From: Corticium candelabrum
Lineage: Eukaryota > Porifera > Homoscleromorpha > Homosclerophorida > Plakinidae
Direction of reading: 5' to 3'
Assembly (NCBI RefSeq): GCF_963422355.1
Contig: NC_085085.1
Location: 11,463,985-11,527,984, forward strand
DNA: 64,000 nucleotides
In this document: positions 20,048 to 31,995 of the stretch, one piece after another
Layout of the letters: every line of letters begins with the position of its first letter
Numbering within the stretch: position 1 is the first letter of the stretch
Program-made: the position numbers and the translations under genes
The notes under the pieces: model-generated
What the model saw: the letters and a program-made list of their open reading frames with translations, nothing else
Database searches by the model: none
Told to the model about the DNA's origin: nothing

Positions 20048-21150
20048 TGAGTCCCAGCAAGAAGATCAACCAGCAAATCGAGGAGGAACAGAAGAGACTG
20101 CGAGGTCATTCCAGTGGATCGTAGCCGTGAGTGGGCGTTCGAATGGATCGCCTTATAGACGCCGGCGAGAAGCTTGGCCTGAAAGATGAGAACTTAGAGG
20201 TGTTTGTTTCGAAGCAACAGGCGATTGAACGCGAAGAAAGCCAACTCGAACGCAAGGAGCGCCAAAGTGAGCGCGAGGAAGGTGAGCGTAGAGAAAAAAG
20301 AACGGCGAAAACATGAGATGGAGATGAAGCGACTTGAACTAGAGGCAAGCGCGCATGCAGTTAGAATAGGCTTGGGCGGCGCTAGAGGACCGAATCCCAG
20401 GTAACGAAGCTTCCTGTATTCGCAGATGGTACGGACGAGTTAGATAACTATTTACGACGGTTTGAGATATTTGCTACCAATTGTGCATGGAAGAAAACCG
20501 AATGGGCGTCCTACTTGAGCGCACTGTTAACGGGCAGAGCTCTTGATGGTTACTTGAGACTGCCGGATATCGCCGCTGACGATTACAAGCAACTGAAGCA
20601 GGCGTTGCTTAAATGGCACAATTTGACTGATAACGGCTACAGACTAAAATTTCGGCAGGAGAAACTGGAAAGGGGCGAGAGTCCGTCGCAGTTCATCGCG
20701 CGTTTGCTAAGCTACGTGAAGAAGTGGATGAGTCTGGCTGAAGTCGACGACACGTCGCCGGCACGGGTGCGTGACTTGTTCGTGAGAGAGCAGTTCCTTG
20801 AACCTTGACGGCAAGACTTAGATACATTTCTGCGAGAGAAGCTACTCAAGACCTTGGAGGACGTGACCGAAGCCGCGGACCGGTTTCTAACGGCGCGCAA
20901 CAGACAACTTCACGTGACTCAACTTCGCGCAACTGGAGAAGTCAGTCTAGACAGTGGATCAGCCACGCATCGTGAAGGCGGGGTAAATTCAGTTAAGCCA
21001 TCAAGTATCCAGTGCTTTTTGTGGCAGGTACGGTCATAGAGCCATTGACTGCAGAGAAAAACCCAAACAGAGCTGTTTCAGGTGTGGTAAGGCAGGCCAC
21101 GAGGCAAGGAACTGCCGGAGCAATCCCAGGGCTGTAAATACTGCTGTCAA
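20048..21150 (+). pseudogene. gag of the Gmr1-like element
   Basis: The ATG at 20048 (MSPSKKINQQIEEEQKR) is followed by an early stop. Fragments in other frames continue: a charged Glu/Arg-rich helix (20131-20316), a capsid segment (20515-20808; YLSALLTGRALDGY, LKQALLKWHNLTDNGYR, VREQF) that resembles the SCAN domain, and a CCHC knuckle at 21074-21115 (CFRCGKAGHEARNC). At least three frame changes or stops break the gene. Gag would form the particle core and bind RNA through the knuckle. Confidence 0.75.
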
Positions 21151-21160
21151 GTCCAACTGC

Positions 21161-21985
21161 GTGGTGCAAAAGAATAATCGCCTGGACTCTGCTACTGAAG
21201 CCCATGGTGTGTCAACGGATGACCTGGAAGAATCAGCTGATGATGGATGCTTACTTCTAGCAAATGGTAAGAAGGTTCCACTGATAAGCAGTGCTGTGAG
21301 TGAGGAATTGTCGGTGAATGGTCAGTGTATGCCAGTGTCAGAAGGGAGGGTTCGTAATTCGGGGGTACGTGTTTTGAGAGATACCAAGTGCAGTGAGGTG
21401 ATAGTAAAGCAGAAGTTTATTCTTGATACCCAGTATACCGGGCGCTATGGATTGATGCAAGTGGTGGACAATACCGTTCGTAGAATACCAATGGCCACTG
21501 TTCACATCGAATCGCCGTACTTGACAAGAGAGGTCTCGGCACTAAGCCCACCTGATGCTGTGTATGATGTGATAGTTGGTAACGTCCCAGGCGCAAGGAC
21601 AGCAGACAACTCGGATTCTGAGTGGCATATGGCCAAAGTGGTGACGACAAGATCCGGCGCGAAGAGAGTAGGTGATGCGACCCCTCTCAACGTACGACCA
21701 GTGGAAATTGGCTCAAGATCAACCGAGACAAGATTGTGGAAATGCAAGGTAAGGATGTCTCGTTACAGGAGTGTTACAAAAAGACCGATATCAAGAAGAA
21801 GGATCTACAAGAAGTTAATAGTTCTAAGTCAAAGATCGAATCCTCTGTCGAGTGTTCAAGCATCCCCGTGTCAACAATGCAAGCCAATTCAGCAGGTGGT
21901 GGTACAGGAGCAATTACAAAAGCAGGTGATGGAGCTTCAGCACGAATCTAATGGGGAAACACTTGGGCATTCGGAAGACAGTTGA
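21161..21985 (+). pseudogene. Protease region of the Gmr1-like element
   Basis: An open stretch in the same frame as the CCHC knuckle. It holds a retropepsin-like segment around 21366-21450 (VRVLRDTKCSEVIVKQKFI), where the usual D-T/S-G active site reads D-T-K, so the glycine is lost. The frame ends just after the start of the integrase zinc-finger region, which continues in another frame. Confidence 0.6.
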
Positions 21986-23003
21986 CAGGATACTCAACAA
22001 CTTTTATTGGCCAGCCATACACGCTGATGTGTCGAGATTTAGTCGATCTTGTGACATTTTTCAGAGAACAATACGGAAGGGATCGGTTTCAAGGTCTCCT
22101 CTGCAAAACATGCCTCTCGTTGATCAGCCATTTAAAAGAGTCGCGGTCGACTTAATTGGTCTGATACATCTACCCAGTGAAGAGGAGCATTGCTAATTCT
22201 GACGTTAGTCGACTATGCCACGAGGTACCCTGAGGCTATACCCTTGAAAAGTGTGAGCAGCGAGACAGTTGCCGAGGCTCTGGTGAATATGTATAGCCGT
22301 CTTGGGGTACCTGAGGAAGTCCTTAGCGTCATGGGCACTCAATCTGTGTCGGAGTGCATGCAGGAGGTCTCAAGGCTGAGTATACGCCAACTAAGTAAAA
22401 CAACGTATCATCCAATGTGCAACGGGTTGGTGAAAAAATTTAATAAAACGCTCAAGACGATGCTGAGAAGACTATGTAGAGAGCAGCCAAGGCAATGGCA
22501 CAGGTATGTCAACCCACTGCTTTTCGCGTACAGAGAGGTGCCCCAGGAGTCAATAGGTTTTTCTCCGTTTGAACTACTTTACGGGAGAATAGTTCGAGGA
22601 CCCATGAGAATCCAACGACACCTTCGGTCTACGGAGGATGATGCACCGGAAGCGAGAACTAGCTACCAATACTTATTCGAGTTGAGGGAGAGGCTTGAGG
22701 AGACGTAACGTATTGCAAGAGAAAAGTTAGGTAAGGCTCAAGTTAGGTAAGGCTCAAGTTAGACAGAAGCGTTACTATGACCGCAAGACCAAAGAAAAGA
22801 GTCTTGAGGTAAGGGACAAGGTGCTGCTGCTACGCTCTACTGACAGCAACAAGCTGATCATGCAGTGGAAGGGTCCATACCAAGCAGAGACGAAGCGTGG
22901 TGTCAACGATTATCAAATCAACGTCATAGGGAAGAGCAAAACTTATCACATCAATTTGCTCAAGAAGTATCAGGAGAGAGCCAAGGAACTGCGAGGTGGT
23001 TGA
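21951..23003 (+). pseudogene. Integrase of the Gmr1-like element
   Basis: Fragments at 21951-22196, 22190-22708 and 22821-23003. The zinc-binding part reads GIRKTVDRILNNFYWPA and SCDIFQ, with one of the two expected cysteines replaced by F. The first core Asp region is present (VAVDLIGL, LVDYATRYPEAIPL). The second catalytic Asp site reads SVMGTQS and the Glu site reads GLVKKFN, so both residues are missing. The last part carries a GPY/F-like motif (MQWKGPYQAE) followed by YHINLLKKY. The position before RT is the diagnostic feature of this element. Confidence 0.8.
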
Positions 23004-24553
23004 GCCTGTCAACAGAAACCCAATGATGGTCGATGGTGCTGTTTTGGAGAGGGTCTGCTCAGCCATCATTGAGGATGACGAGTCATGTGGTTCCGACGAT
23101 GCGATTGACAAAAGTGAGCTACTAGATCTCGGTGATGGCCAGGCTGATGAATCATTTGAGGATGTCATCATTGAGGAGAACCTAACCAAAGTGCAAATGA
23201 GTCAGATCCAAGACATATTGACAGAGTTCCAGCAGGTCTTTACCGACCTACCAGGGGAAACTGACGTTATCTAGCATCGGATAACTTTGACTACTACTGA
23301 GCCAAATTAAAACCAAGCCATATGCGGTGCCATATAGCATTAGAGAGTCAATCAAGGAAGACGTCAGCAAAATGCTACAGCTTAAGATAATACGGGAATA
23401 TCATTCCCCATATTCGTCGCCTGTCGTTGTCGTGAGGAAGAAGGATGGTACTAACCGAGTCTGTGTTGACTATCGAAAATTGAATAAAGTGACAGTGTGC
23501 GACGTGGAGTCCATGATTCCGATTGTAGACTTCATCCAAAATCTCAGGAATGACCGTTTCTTCACTAAGATCGATGTCAGTAGGGGTTAGTGGCAAGTAC
23601 CTGTGGCACCCGACGACATCCATAAAACGGCGCTTTCTACACCAGATGGGGTGTATGAGTTTCTTTGGATGCCATTCGGCATGGTGAACTCAGGGGCAAC
23701 GTTGACCAGAGCTATCAGGAAATTGTTGAGAGGAATGGAAAACGTAGAGCATTATGTCGATGACATTTTAGTTCATACAATTACGTGGGATTGTCATGTG
23801 GCGACGCTCCGCGAGCTGTTGAAACGACTGGCTAAGGACAAATTTACAGTCAAACCATCTAAGACCGTTATTGGGGCAGAAACAACTTCTTCTGGCGGCC
23901 ATCAAGTTGGTCGCTGAACAAGTGCACCACTCGAAGAGAACTTTCGAAAGGTGAGAAATGCCAGTAGGCCATTGACTAAGAATAATGTGCGGTCATTTCT
24001 TGGCCTGACCGAGTACTACCATGAATTCGTCCCAGATTACGCATTTATAGTCGTACCGTTGACTGATGCTACTAGGAAGGGACAACCCAACCAAGTAATC
24101 TGAGGTGATGCTCAAGAGAAGGCCTACACGACATTGAAGGCTATAATAACAAGTCACCCAATTCTTCACCTTCCTGATCATAGCAAGCCATTGTTCTTGC
24201 AGACAGATGCTTCTGAGATGGGCATCGGGGCTGTGCTCATGCAGCAACATGGGGGCAAGATGTTTCCAGTCACCTACATCAGCAAGAAGCTAACTGAAAG
24301 GAACAAACGCTTCTCATCGATTGACAGAGAATGCTTAGCGATCGTCTAGAGTGTGAAGAAGTTAAGAACATTATTTTATGGAAGAGCGTTTGTCCTTCAA
24401 ACAGATCACCAACCTCTAACATACCTCAAGCAAGCAAGATATCTGAACAATCAAGTGATGCGTTGGGCGCTATATTTACAGATTTACCACACGAAGATTA
24501 AAACGGTAAAATGGACGGAGAACAAGGCTGATTTTCTCAGCCGCATGGAGTGA
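22996..24553 (+). pseudogene. Reverse transcriptase and RNase H of the Gmr1-like element
   Basis: A linker (22996-23274, QIQDILTEFQQVFTDLPGE) leads into RT: VVVVRKKDGTNRVCVDYRKLN near 23425-23490, IDVSRG then a TAG at 23588, LWMPFGMVNSGATL, and the catalytic YVDDILVHT near 23755. RNase H follows with FLQTDASEMGIGAVL near 24200 and FVLQTDHQPLTYL near 24395, ending ENKADFLSRME at 24553. Internal stops (23588, about 23915, 24347) and one frame change inactivate it. The end is only 65 bases before the 3' LTR, so no integrase follows. Confidence 0.85.
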
Positions 24554-24617
24554 CGTCGATGTCTACTACGTGAGTACAAAGATGTGCTAAAGGCAAATCT
24601 TGTCTAGAGTAGAGAGT

Positions 24618-24869
24618 TGTGTGACGTCGAGACATGTGAAATATACGTCGGTGATTGTGGTTGGTCATTGGACCGCTATTGTGTTTAACTGAGCTAGGGT
24701 AGTATAAGAAGCGATATTGATACTGATTGTATTAGATTTGACTGGGTGGCAGTAGCGAGTCAAAGTTGATTAAGATTTCGTTTGCAGTATACGGCACGGT
24801 CAATCGTTAGGCAGTCTACGCGTTCTCTCTCGATGGGGTGCTGCGCCCGTCTTCGGGAAATCTCCAACA
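24618..24869 (+). repeat. 3' LTR of the Gmr1-like element
   Basis: Begins TGTGTGACGTCG and ends TCTCCAACA. It is the partner of 19775-20028. Confidence 0.88.
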
Positions 24870-25430
24870 TCTTGTTTCGTGTTTTGTTGTTGTGGGGTTA
24901 CAGTAGTACAGTACTTTATGGCAGGCCCATCACTCATTCTCCGGCAAACCAATGCAAACGTAGTTGCTTGCATGCTTGGTGCAGCTCCTGCCCAAGTATG
25001 TATACGTTGTAATCTAGAACGAGAGAATGGGTCTGATATTGCGCAAGTCTTACTCACTTATAAACAATTTTATGCACAGGTTCTGCTTTGTCCATGTGAC
25101 ATTAACCAGTGTCCATCACAGTTAAATCAGTAGACAACCATCAGCATCATATGGTAGTCGGCTAGAACAGATTATCCACGAGGCTTACATTTAAAGTTAA
25201 GGCGTAACTTGACATGGGTAAGAACATAGGCAGGGTGGGGTCGGCCTCCAGGTTTAGTCGGGTCCCCTTTTGAGGGTGCAAAATAAAACAACATAGTGCT
25301 GTTCGTCGTTCAAGAAGGAGACTGAATGCCTCTGATAGACTCAATTTGTAGGAAGTTCCGTTATATGAACTCAATCTCATAGGGTATTTTGTTTTCTCAT
25401 AACTAAGTGTGCAATGCTCACTGTACATTT

Positions 25431-25506
<76 letters not shown>

Positions 25507-25849
25507 ATGCAATGTTTGGAGAGATCGTACGCGTCAAACCCATTAATGTCCATATGTAATCACCACGGCATTTAGATAATTTCTATCGAGTACTCTTCGA
25601 AAAAGAGTAAAGAAGAGTACAATTACGCTGTTGCATACTGCAGGGTATAATTCGTCTACTATAGAATAAAAATTATATCGTCTCTGCGAGATCTGTCAGA
25701 AATGGACCTCTTGGAAAATAGATCACGACGATCCAATCTGATCATCAATGAGTTGTTTATTGTGTGACATTACAGCGATTGGCATTCATATAGACGTAAG
25801 ATATCATTGGAATCACCGCACACGGGACATTCGTACAGTCACTATATCA
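24870..25849. other. Spacer with (CT)n microsatellite; no gene seen
   Basis: No supported gene. It contains an uninterrupted (CT)n tract at 25434-25504 (about 70 bases). The Glu-Arg repeat frame on the minus strand is only this microsatellite read as codons. Confidence 0.7.
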
Positions 25850-26600
25850 GAGGCTCCGCATTGATCAATAGCACGTGTTTAAAATATCTATGTAACGGCC
25901 GTAGAAGGCCTCGACTGCAGCACGCCTGCACGATATTTTGTGTCATCGGCGTACAGCCTTGATTATGGCTCCGTCGATGTCGGTGCCGCTCCATTCGTAA
26001 CATAACTATACGATCCGTTCGTGACCGTTGAAGATGGTCAAGATTATTGCGTTGTCGAGATCCGTGGCACCCCAATCGCGGCATAAAAGCACAATGTGTT
26101 CGCGGTTTTTGTCAGCGGCCTCGAGCATATAGTGCTTGTGTCATCCAAAAAACGGCCTAGCCCTACTGTGTGCTGGCGTCCATCACAGGCAGTTCACTTC
26201 ATAACCCAGTCGATATCGACTCCCCATACTGGTATATAGCCGTATACGACGTGATCGCGATCTTTCTAAGCAGCCCAGGGTGAGGTTCCGTTATTAGCGG
26301 TAGCGCCCAGCTAGCTCGTGGAGCAATAGCAAGATGCGTTTGTGCCCCCTCCATGCAGAATGGTAGTCCCAGTCAACATGTATACATAGCCGCCGCTTGC
26401 GCCCGCGACCCACCATGGCTGGCATGGTTGCACACCATTCGCGCACCGCAGCACGATGCGTTTGTGTCCAGCGCGTGCTCCGGTCACTATGGCACGGCTG
26501 ATGGTGGCATGGCTCTTAGCTTTCGACATAAACGCACGACGGCTCTTGACCGTCACCCGCAGCCAAGAACATGGCTTCGTCCATAGTGCTGATAATTGAT
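25850..26600 (-). pseudogene. Decayed ankyrin-like repeat array
   Basis: Read on the minus strand in shifting frames, several units of about 33 residues recur with the theme GH-x-x-IV-x-x-C-x-x-W-G-(A/T)-x-D-x-x-x-A. Examples: GHERIV then LCYEWSGTDIDGAI near 25960-26010, NREHIVLLCRDWGATDLDNAI near 26035-26100, and RAIVTGARAGHKRIVLRC near 26440-26500. The bases AACATAACTATACGATCCGTTCG carry a stop. This looks like a long ankyrin-type repeat gene that has lost its frame. Similar repeats are widespread in large repeat families of protists, giant viruses and animals, so the origin is open. Confidence 0.42.
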
Positions 26601-27829
26601 TATATCATTTCTCCGAAAGTGTACCCAATACAGCCACCGGTACACGGCAAACGTCGTCGTTTGGGCGCGTGTAAGAAACTGCTGCAAGATCTATAACTTT
26701 GCTGCAACCGTTTGCAAAGATGATCTCTCTTTCTTGCTAGTACTCTAACAGTTGTATCCATAACGACCTTTGCTAAACATGTTCTACCATTATAATATAA
26801 ATTCATAAGTTCAAGATAGGCTGTGAACGGCTGTACGTCACTAGCAACACATGTATGGGTCAAATATGTACACATGCATGCGTATTTTGGTTGAAAGTGG
26901 AAAATGACGTAGGCTGGTCACCCTAGAAGGCACGCAAATAATCTAGAAAGCTGGTTTAGCTACTGAGTGTGTGCATATACTCGTATAGCTCTAAACTAGA
27001 AGTTCATATCAACAGAAGCTTGCATAGTAATTCTAAACGTATTAATAAAATGTCCAAGAAAGCGTTGTTACGTCTAACACTAGTAATTGAAGCTGTGTCT
27101 ATACTCTTACTTCCACAGCTAAGTATTCTAAAATCACCCTAGGATTGTTACGAGGATCGAATTTAGACGCTATTTTCTTTCTAAACGCAATATATCTCCA
27201 TCTAAAATCGTACAAAGCGACTGTTTCAAGTGGCCAAAAAAATCCGTACGTAGCCTGTAGTCGTCAAAGTCCAGTGTACAGTGTTCTAGAGTTATTACAT
27301 ACGGGACATAAAATCGCTCATGGTTACGCAGTGTTCGATTCCTGTATAATTGTCGTAAACCATGATTTCGCTCCAGTTGCAGACAGCTAAGTTAATTCTG
27401 TTGTCTATTTTCGACAGTCACAAACACAAATTACACTGTCCTGGTAAGAAGCTCTTTCATGAACGTTTTGTGAACCATTATTTTTCTCTTGTTGCCATGT
27501 AGTCTACGCCAAAATTGTACAAACTGATCGGTGATTAGAACGCATTAAGGACTTGACGCATTCTTGAGCGTAACAGACATAATCCCTACAAACGTACCAG
27601 AAGTCAGTTCACCCCTTCACGTTTCGAGTACGTGTACGCTGTAGCTCGCCAAGTCTCATGACTTTTACAAAGTCCCGTTTTTTCTACGGCTCATCGCTGA
27701 AACTAGAAAAATTACTACAATCACTTTTACTTATCGGATAAACATACAACTTTTATGAAAGCCTCTTATTGCAACGGAACTGCCTATATGTAAATCCGCA
27801 GTCTATACACATGCAATTTTGCATAAATT
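26601..27829. other. Spacer; no gene seen
   Basis: Moderately AT-rich sequence. I found no conserved protein segment, tRNA fold or clear repeat in it. Confidence 0.5.
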
Positions 27830-28997
27830 ATTCTATAGCGCTGGATCGCGACGACACCGTACACTCCCACTGTCTGCATGTTTGTTACCTGTGAGAATCA
27901 TGATGAAAACTACAGTACACATCTGCTGGATGGAAAGCGGGTCTAGCAGTAACCTAAGTGTAAGACAAATTGAAAAGTGGAGCTGCTATAGAGTCAAGAA
28001 AACCTCGACAACAGCATAGCCTGCTGGCTGCAAATGATACCAAATTTTGCATATTTTACGCAAAGCGGCAGACGCCATTGCCACCTGTGAGAAAAGAGTC
28101 GGTCATGCAAGCTGAGAAAAGACACCGCTTTGCTGGCTTTTCGTAATAGTTCGACTGCGCCATTTGTTGGTTTTCATATTCTAAAGACACCGTAGTTGTC
28201 ACAATTACGGTAGGTACATCTACCGCACCTATAATAGCTGTTATCTATACATGACATCTTAATTAATGTTTACCTGTGTGAGCATGAGAACCTTTGAATG
28301 CACTAAAGATGTCGCATAAAATTGCAAAGTGGTCGGTAAGTACACGATGGCTTTATCTCAGCCACTGTAACAAACATTATCTGTGGCAGACGCAAACAGG
28401 TGCAAACGAGCATTTTAATTAGGCACAACGTCAGACTTGAGTAGTAAGTAACGTGTATACACACGCTTTCGTAAACAAGGCTTTGAATTAATTCGTTTTC
28501 TGTTTACAAATTTTTTTCTATGCTAACGCTTTGCCCTTCAGACTAAGGCGCGTATACTGCAAGAGCAACAGGGCACTCTAAAGTCAAAAAAGTGGGTGGA
28601 ACCTCAACCTCAAAAAATCGTTTGGAACGTAGCTACATTTCAAGCTATCCTGTACATTGTGCGAAACCGTGTATAGCAAACACGTATAGCTTCAAGAAAC
28701 GGCACGAACCGCATACATTCCAACTCTGCAATCTAGATACACCCCTACGCAAGTTCTCTTCGCGAGCTCTTCCATTCACCGCACAGCGCTTCTCTGTAGT
28801 GTCACAGCTCAATTTACTCGCTGCGCAACCAGCACATGCTTCAAACATTTCACTTTCTGGTTTCAAAGAAACCGACTGCTACTCTAGAGATATGGACGCG
28901 TTCGATTGGGAGAGGCTTCGTGTGCACGCACCTCTTCCAACTTCTACAGTACTGCTGCTAGAGTCGAAAGAGTCAACTCTACCGACTCTGCTGCTCG

Positions 28998-29074
28998 CTG
29001 GAAGAACACGCCACTCTTCCAACCTCTACCAGCTCGGGAGCTGCTCTTGGTTGGAAGAGGGGCGTGTCTTCCAG
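28998..29074. repeat. Short hairpin palindrome
   Basis: CTGGAAGAACACGCCACTCTTCCAACC is followed after 24 bases by its near-perfect reverse complement, GGTTGGAAGAGGGGCGTGTCTTCCAG. The arms are 26-27 bases. It may be a tiny foldback insertion or a binding-site cluster. Confidence 0.7.
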
Positions 29075-29576
29075 ACTAGCAACATGACAAACTGCACCGA
29101 AGCACACGCGCTTCGAAGTGACAAACCACAATTTACGTCAAGAAGGGCCGCCACTGTCTGTCTTAGATCTAAGACACGATTGTGTCGTGTGGTGTTAATG
29201 GGCGGAGCTACAGACAGATTGGGTAAGACGCAAAGTATTTCGAGCTAGACGAGTCATACGATTGCGTTTTCTAGGTTTTCCCTATTTACCACTACAAACC
29301 AAAGTGACGGTAAACTCTAGCTAAGCAGTCAAATGCTGTTACACGAGTACCTCAACCATTCACTTCCTGGTTCGAACTTAATTATTGAAAGCCGGTTTGT
29401 CTACACACCATTTTCTTACGGTAAATCACAAACTAGTAGCTAACTGCTAGGCAAGACAAATTTCTGAATTGCAGCAAACCTAAGTTTATGATAGTCGCAG
29501 CTCAGAAGTAACATACGATCGTTCAGAACACAAGTAGTGATCGCATGTGCTCCCTACAGAATGCAAAATTAAGTTT

Positions 29577-29590
29577 TACTTACCTAACGC
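29577..29590 (-). other. Candidate 5' UTR exon donor for Rhs copy 2
   Basis: On the minus strand CAAGCGTTAG is followed by GTAAGTAAAA, a near-consensus splice donor with the exon end at 29584. The same donor occurs in the duplicated block at 55600 (CAAGCGCAAG then GTAAGTAAAA). Joined to the acceptor at 18628 it would define an intron of about 10.96 kb that includes the Gmr1-like element. This pairing is inference. Confidence 0.35.
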
Positions 29591-30590
29591 TTGTTGCAGC
29601 GCTTTCCGCAAATTACCGAACCACAGCTGCTGCTTCGTAGCTACACGTCACGATGAAAACTGCTATTAACTTGCAAGGGCAGCGAAAGTCATTAACAAGT
29701 GGGCAGACATAACGCGCGCTATAAGGCGAGGTCCGAACATGCGCTAATTCTCTATTAATCGTTTACCCTAGACGGGAAATAGGCGACAATAGCCCACTGG
29801 CAAAAGTACACTTTTTGAAAAGTGGCCTGACCAGCTTGTCCGACTCCATCGCTCCAAATTTGTTACAAAAATTAGCATAAACGAATAAATTTGCATAAAC
29901 GTTTGTAATTGTGTCTCTAATTGCACCTTAATTAATATATTACACATAGACAAAGGTTGTCGTAAGTTCTAATAATATTTCACATTCTTAACATTTGTAC
30001 TAGTACAGTGTAGTGTCGGCGTTTCGATCTGGTTAGCCCCTCCTCTTTCCTGGTTACATGCCCCGCCCAAGGTTTGAGTGAACCACGTGCAGTACCCAAA
30101 CTCCAAATGTGTTCAGTCGCGATGACGTCGAAAAGTGTCGACAGTTTAATTATAGACACACTCCAAAAGTTATACATTCTCCAGACTAATTAGAATTCGC
30201 CCTACGAAACAGAAACTACGTTTCTTTTTTTCCTGTTTCAGAGTCCTCGACCGTCCAGAGATACGTCACGTGGTTGGTTCGAAGACCTTCGCATCATCTC
30301 AAACGGCAAGTTCAATGAGTATGATGAGTTCAAGTGACTTGGCACTACACTGTATTTTAACAAGTAAATTTTTAATTGAAAGGTTGATCGAAACAATCTA
30401 AATTTAGTTTTATCATCAATCAGTGTTCACCAGACATTATGATAAACACTAATTATTAGCACACCTTTTGACAATAAGAATTTTGATCAAAGTCGTTTAC
30501 AAAATTACAAAAATATTTTATTTTTTCATTGTTCTAGACGATAAACTGCTCTAAAAAGGAGTTTGCGTGCAATTCTACTTGATAAAGTCA

Positions 30591-31788
30591 TCAATCATCT
30601 CATCCAAGATACAGAATCATTATATCTGCCAGTCAAGAATGTAGAAATAGGTAGGAATACTCTCTGGTTAACTGCCAATAAAATATGAAAATTCAGAGTC
30701 ATCACGTTGTATGTTTGAAGTGCTAAGAATAGTAAGTTAGACAGACACATTCGTGACAATATAGCTCTAGAACAACAGTAGACTAAAAATCGCACAATAC
30801 AACCTACTCAGAAACCTCTCAAAATCGCCTGACCGAGATTAGGTCCCGTACGCCATCACCTTTCTCACCGCCCTGCAACAGTAAAACTGAAGCGAAAAAA
30901 CCGGCTATTTAGTGGCCTAAACATCCAAAGCGAACCTTTCAACGGACATGACTAACGCAGGGACGTAGCCACCGGTCCAGGCGAATTTTTTTGGACGAGG
31001 ATAAGACTTAGTCGCTGCAGCAAAAGTGGTCTGTTAGTACGAGGCTCGCGGCGCAGCTTTGATTCTCGGTAGTCAATGGACACGTTGCAACCGCGATTTT
31101 GACGTAAACGAACTGCTCCCTTTTTGCACATCTTTCGAGCAGTAACATGCACTGTTTATTTAAAGGGGGCCCCAGTTTTGAACGTCGCGTCGGCTGAACG
31201 TGGTTTTCTCGGCACAAATCGACTTCAAATATATTGGTCGGCAGGTAAAGTGATTTATAATCTAGAAATGATTATAATGAGTACTGGGTTTTGCGGTTAA
31301 ACAAATCTTTATTTTGAGATCTTTTTTTGGGTGCATGTATTGCCTGGATTGAATTGTGCGGCAATATTTACACTGTTGCATACACTGCATACATCAAATT
31401 GTGTACTAGTTATTGCAAATCTATTTTATGTGTGCAATTATATAATATGCAATTACCAATTAAAATTGCAAAGTATTCAGCTAACTTAATTAATTAATTC
31501 TATTTCACAACTACTACTAGTACCAAAAGATTTCTTAGAAGATAAACACTATATATACTATTAAATTGACAGCATATGATATATTTATTTTAATTATGCA
31601 TTATCATTACCTAGTTGGTATAAACAAGTACGTAAAATAATCTATAGACATTTTGATAACCATTACAAATCAGATGATATATGTTGGCTATACTTTTTGC
31701 CAACTGGAATTATATTTTGAAATGCCTAGCATGCTATCGGTTGTTATATGGTTGACGACATGGATGACAATTATCCATATGTTATTTG

Positions 31789-31789
<1 letters not shown>
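30591..31789. other. AT-rich spacer; no gene seen
   Basis: AT-rich, with no protein segment or repeat family recognised. Confidence 0.5.

Positions 31790-31850
<61 letters not shown>
31790..31850. repeat. (GT)n microsatellite
   Basis: About 60 bases of uninterrupted GT on the plus strand. A (TATG)n tract follows at about 31935-31995. Confidence 0.95.
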
Positions 31851-31855
<5 letters not shown>

Positions 31856-31995
31856 TTAGAATTGTCAAAGTAATGAATCGATAGCAGTCATAATTAGGAA
31901 CGAAGTTATAGCGAATAGGAGTAGTATATATATGTATATGTATATGTGTATGTATGTATGTATGTATGTATGTATGTATGTATGTATGTATGTAT

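Larger units (their letters stand above)
19775..24869 (+). mobile_element. Gmr1-like Ty3/gypsy LTR retrotransposon (integrase before RT), inactive
   Basis: About 5.1 kb with LTRs of 254 and 252 bases, a primer-binding site two bases after the 5' LTR, gag with SCAN-like capsid and a CCHC knuckle, protease, integrase, GPY/F-type module, then reverse transcriptase and RNase H directly before the 3' LTR. Ordinary Ty3/gypsy elements have RT-RH before integrase; the order here is that of Gmr1-like elements, whose capsid is also the known source of the SCAN domain. Multiple frameshifts and stops and lost integrase catalytic residues show it is dead. The LTRs differ at roughly a tenth of positions, so it is not a recent insertion. 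No target duplication is clear. It lies upstream of Rhs copy 2. Confidence 0.85.
27830..30590. repeat. Duplicated upstream block, copy A
   Basis: Homologous in the same order to 51740-56725. Anchors: ACACTCCCACTGTCTG near 27860 (51775); TTTGCATATTTTA near 28050 (51978); AAGTGGGTG near 28590 (52460); CTTCAAGAAACGGCAC near 28690 (52710); the splice-donor segment near 29584 (55600); and 29670-30560, which is very similar to 55848-56725. The other copy carries about 2.1 kb of extra sequence between the middle anchors. The block lies about 9-12 kb upstream of the Rhs copy 2 ATG. A 218-codon open frame at 28592-29248 has no conserved partner in the other copy and is not called as a gene. Confidence 0.8.

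Noticed and set aside
25162..25512. Minus-strand frame with Glu-Arg repeats
   Set aside because: Product of the (CT)n microsatellite.
28592..29248. 218-codon plus-strand frame as a gene
   Set aside because: It lies in the duplicated block; the partner copy lacks a corresponding frame and no motif is visible.
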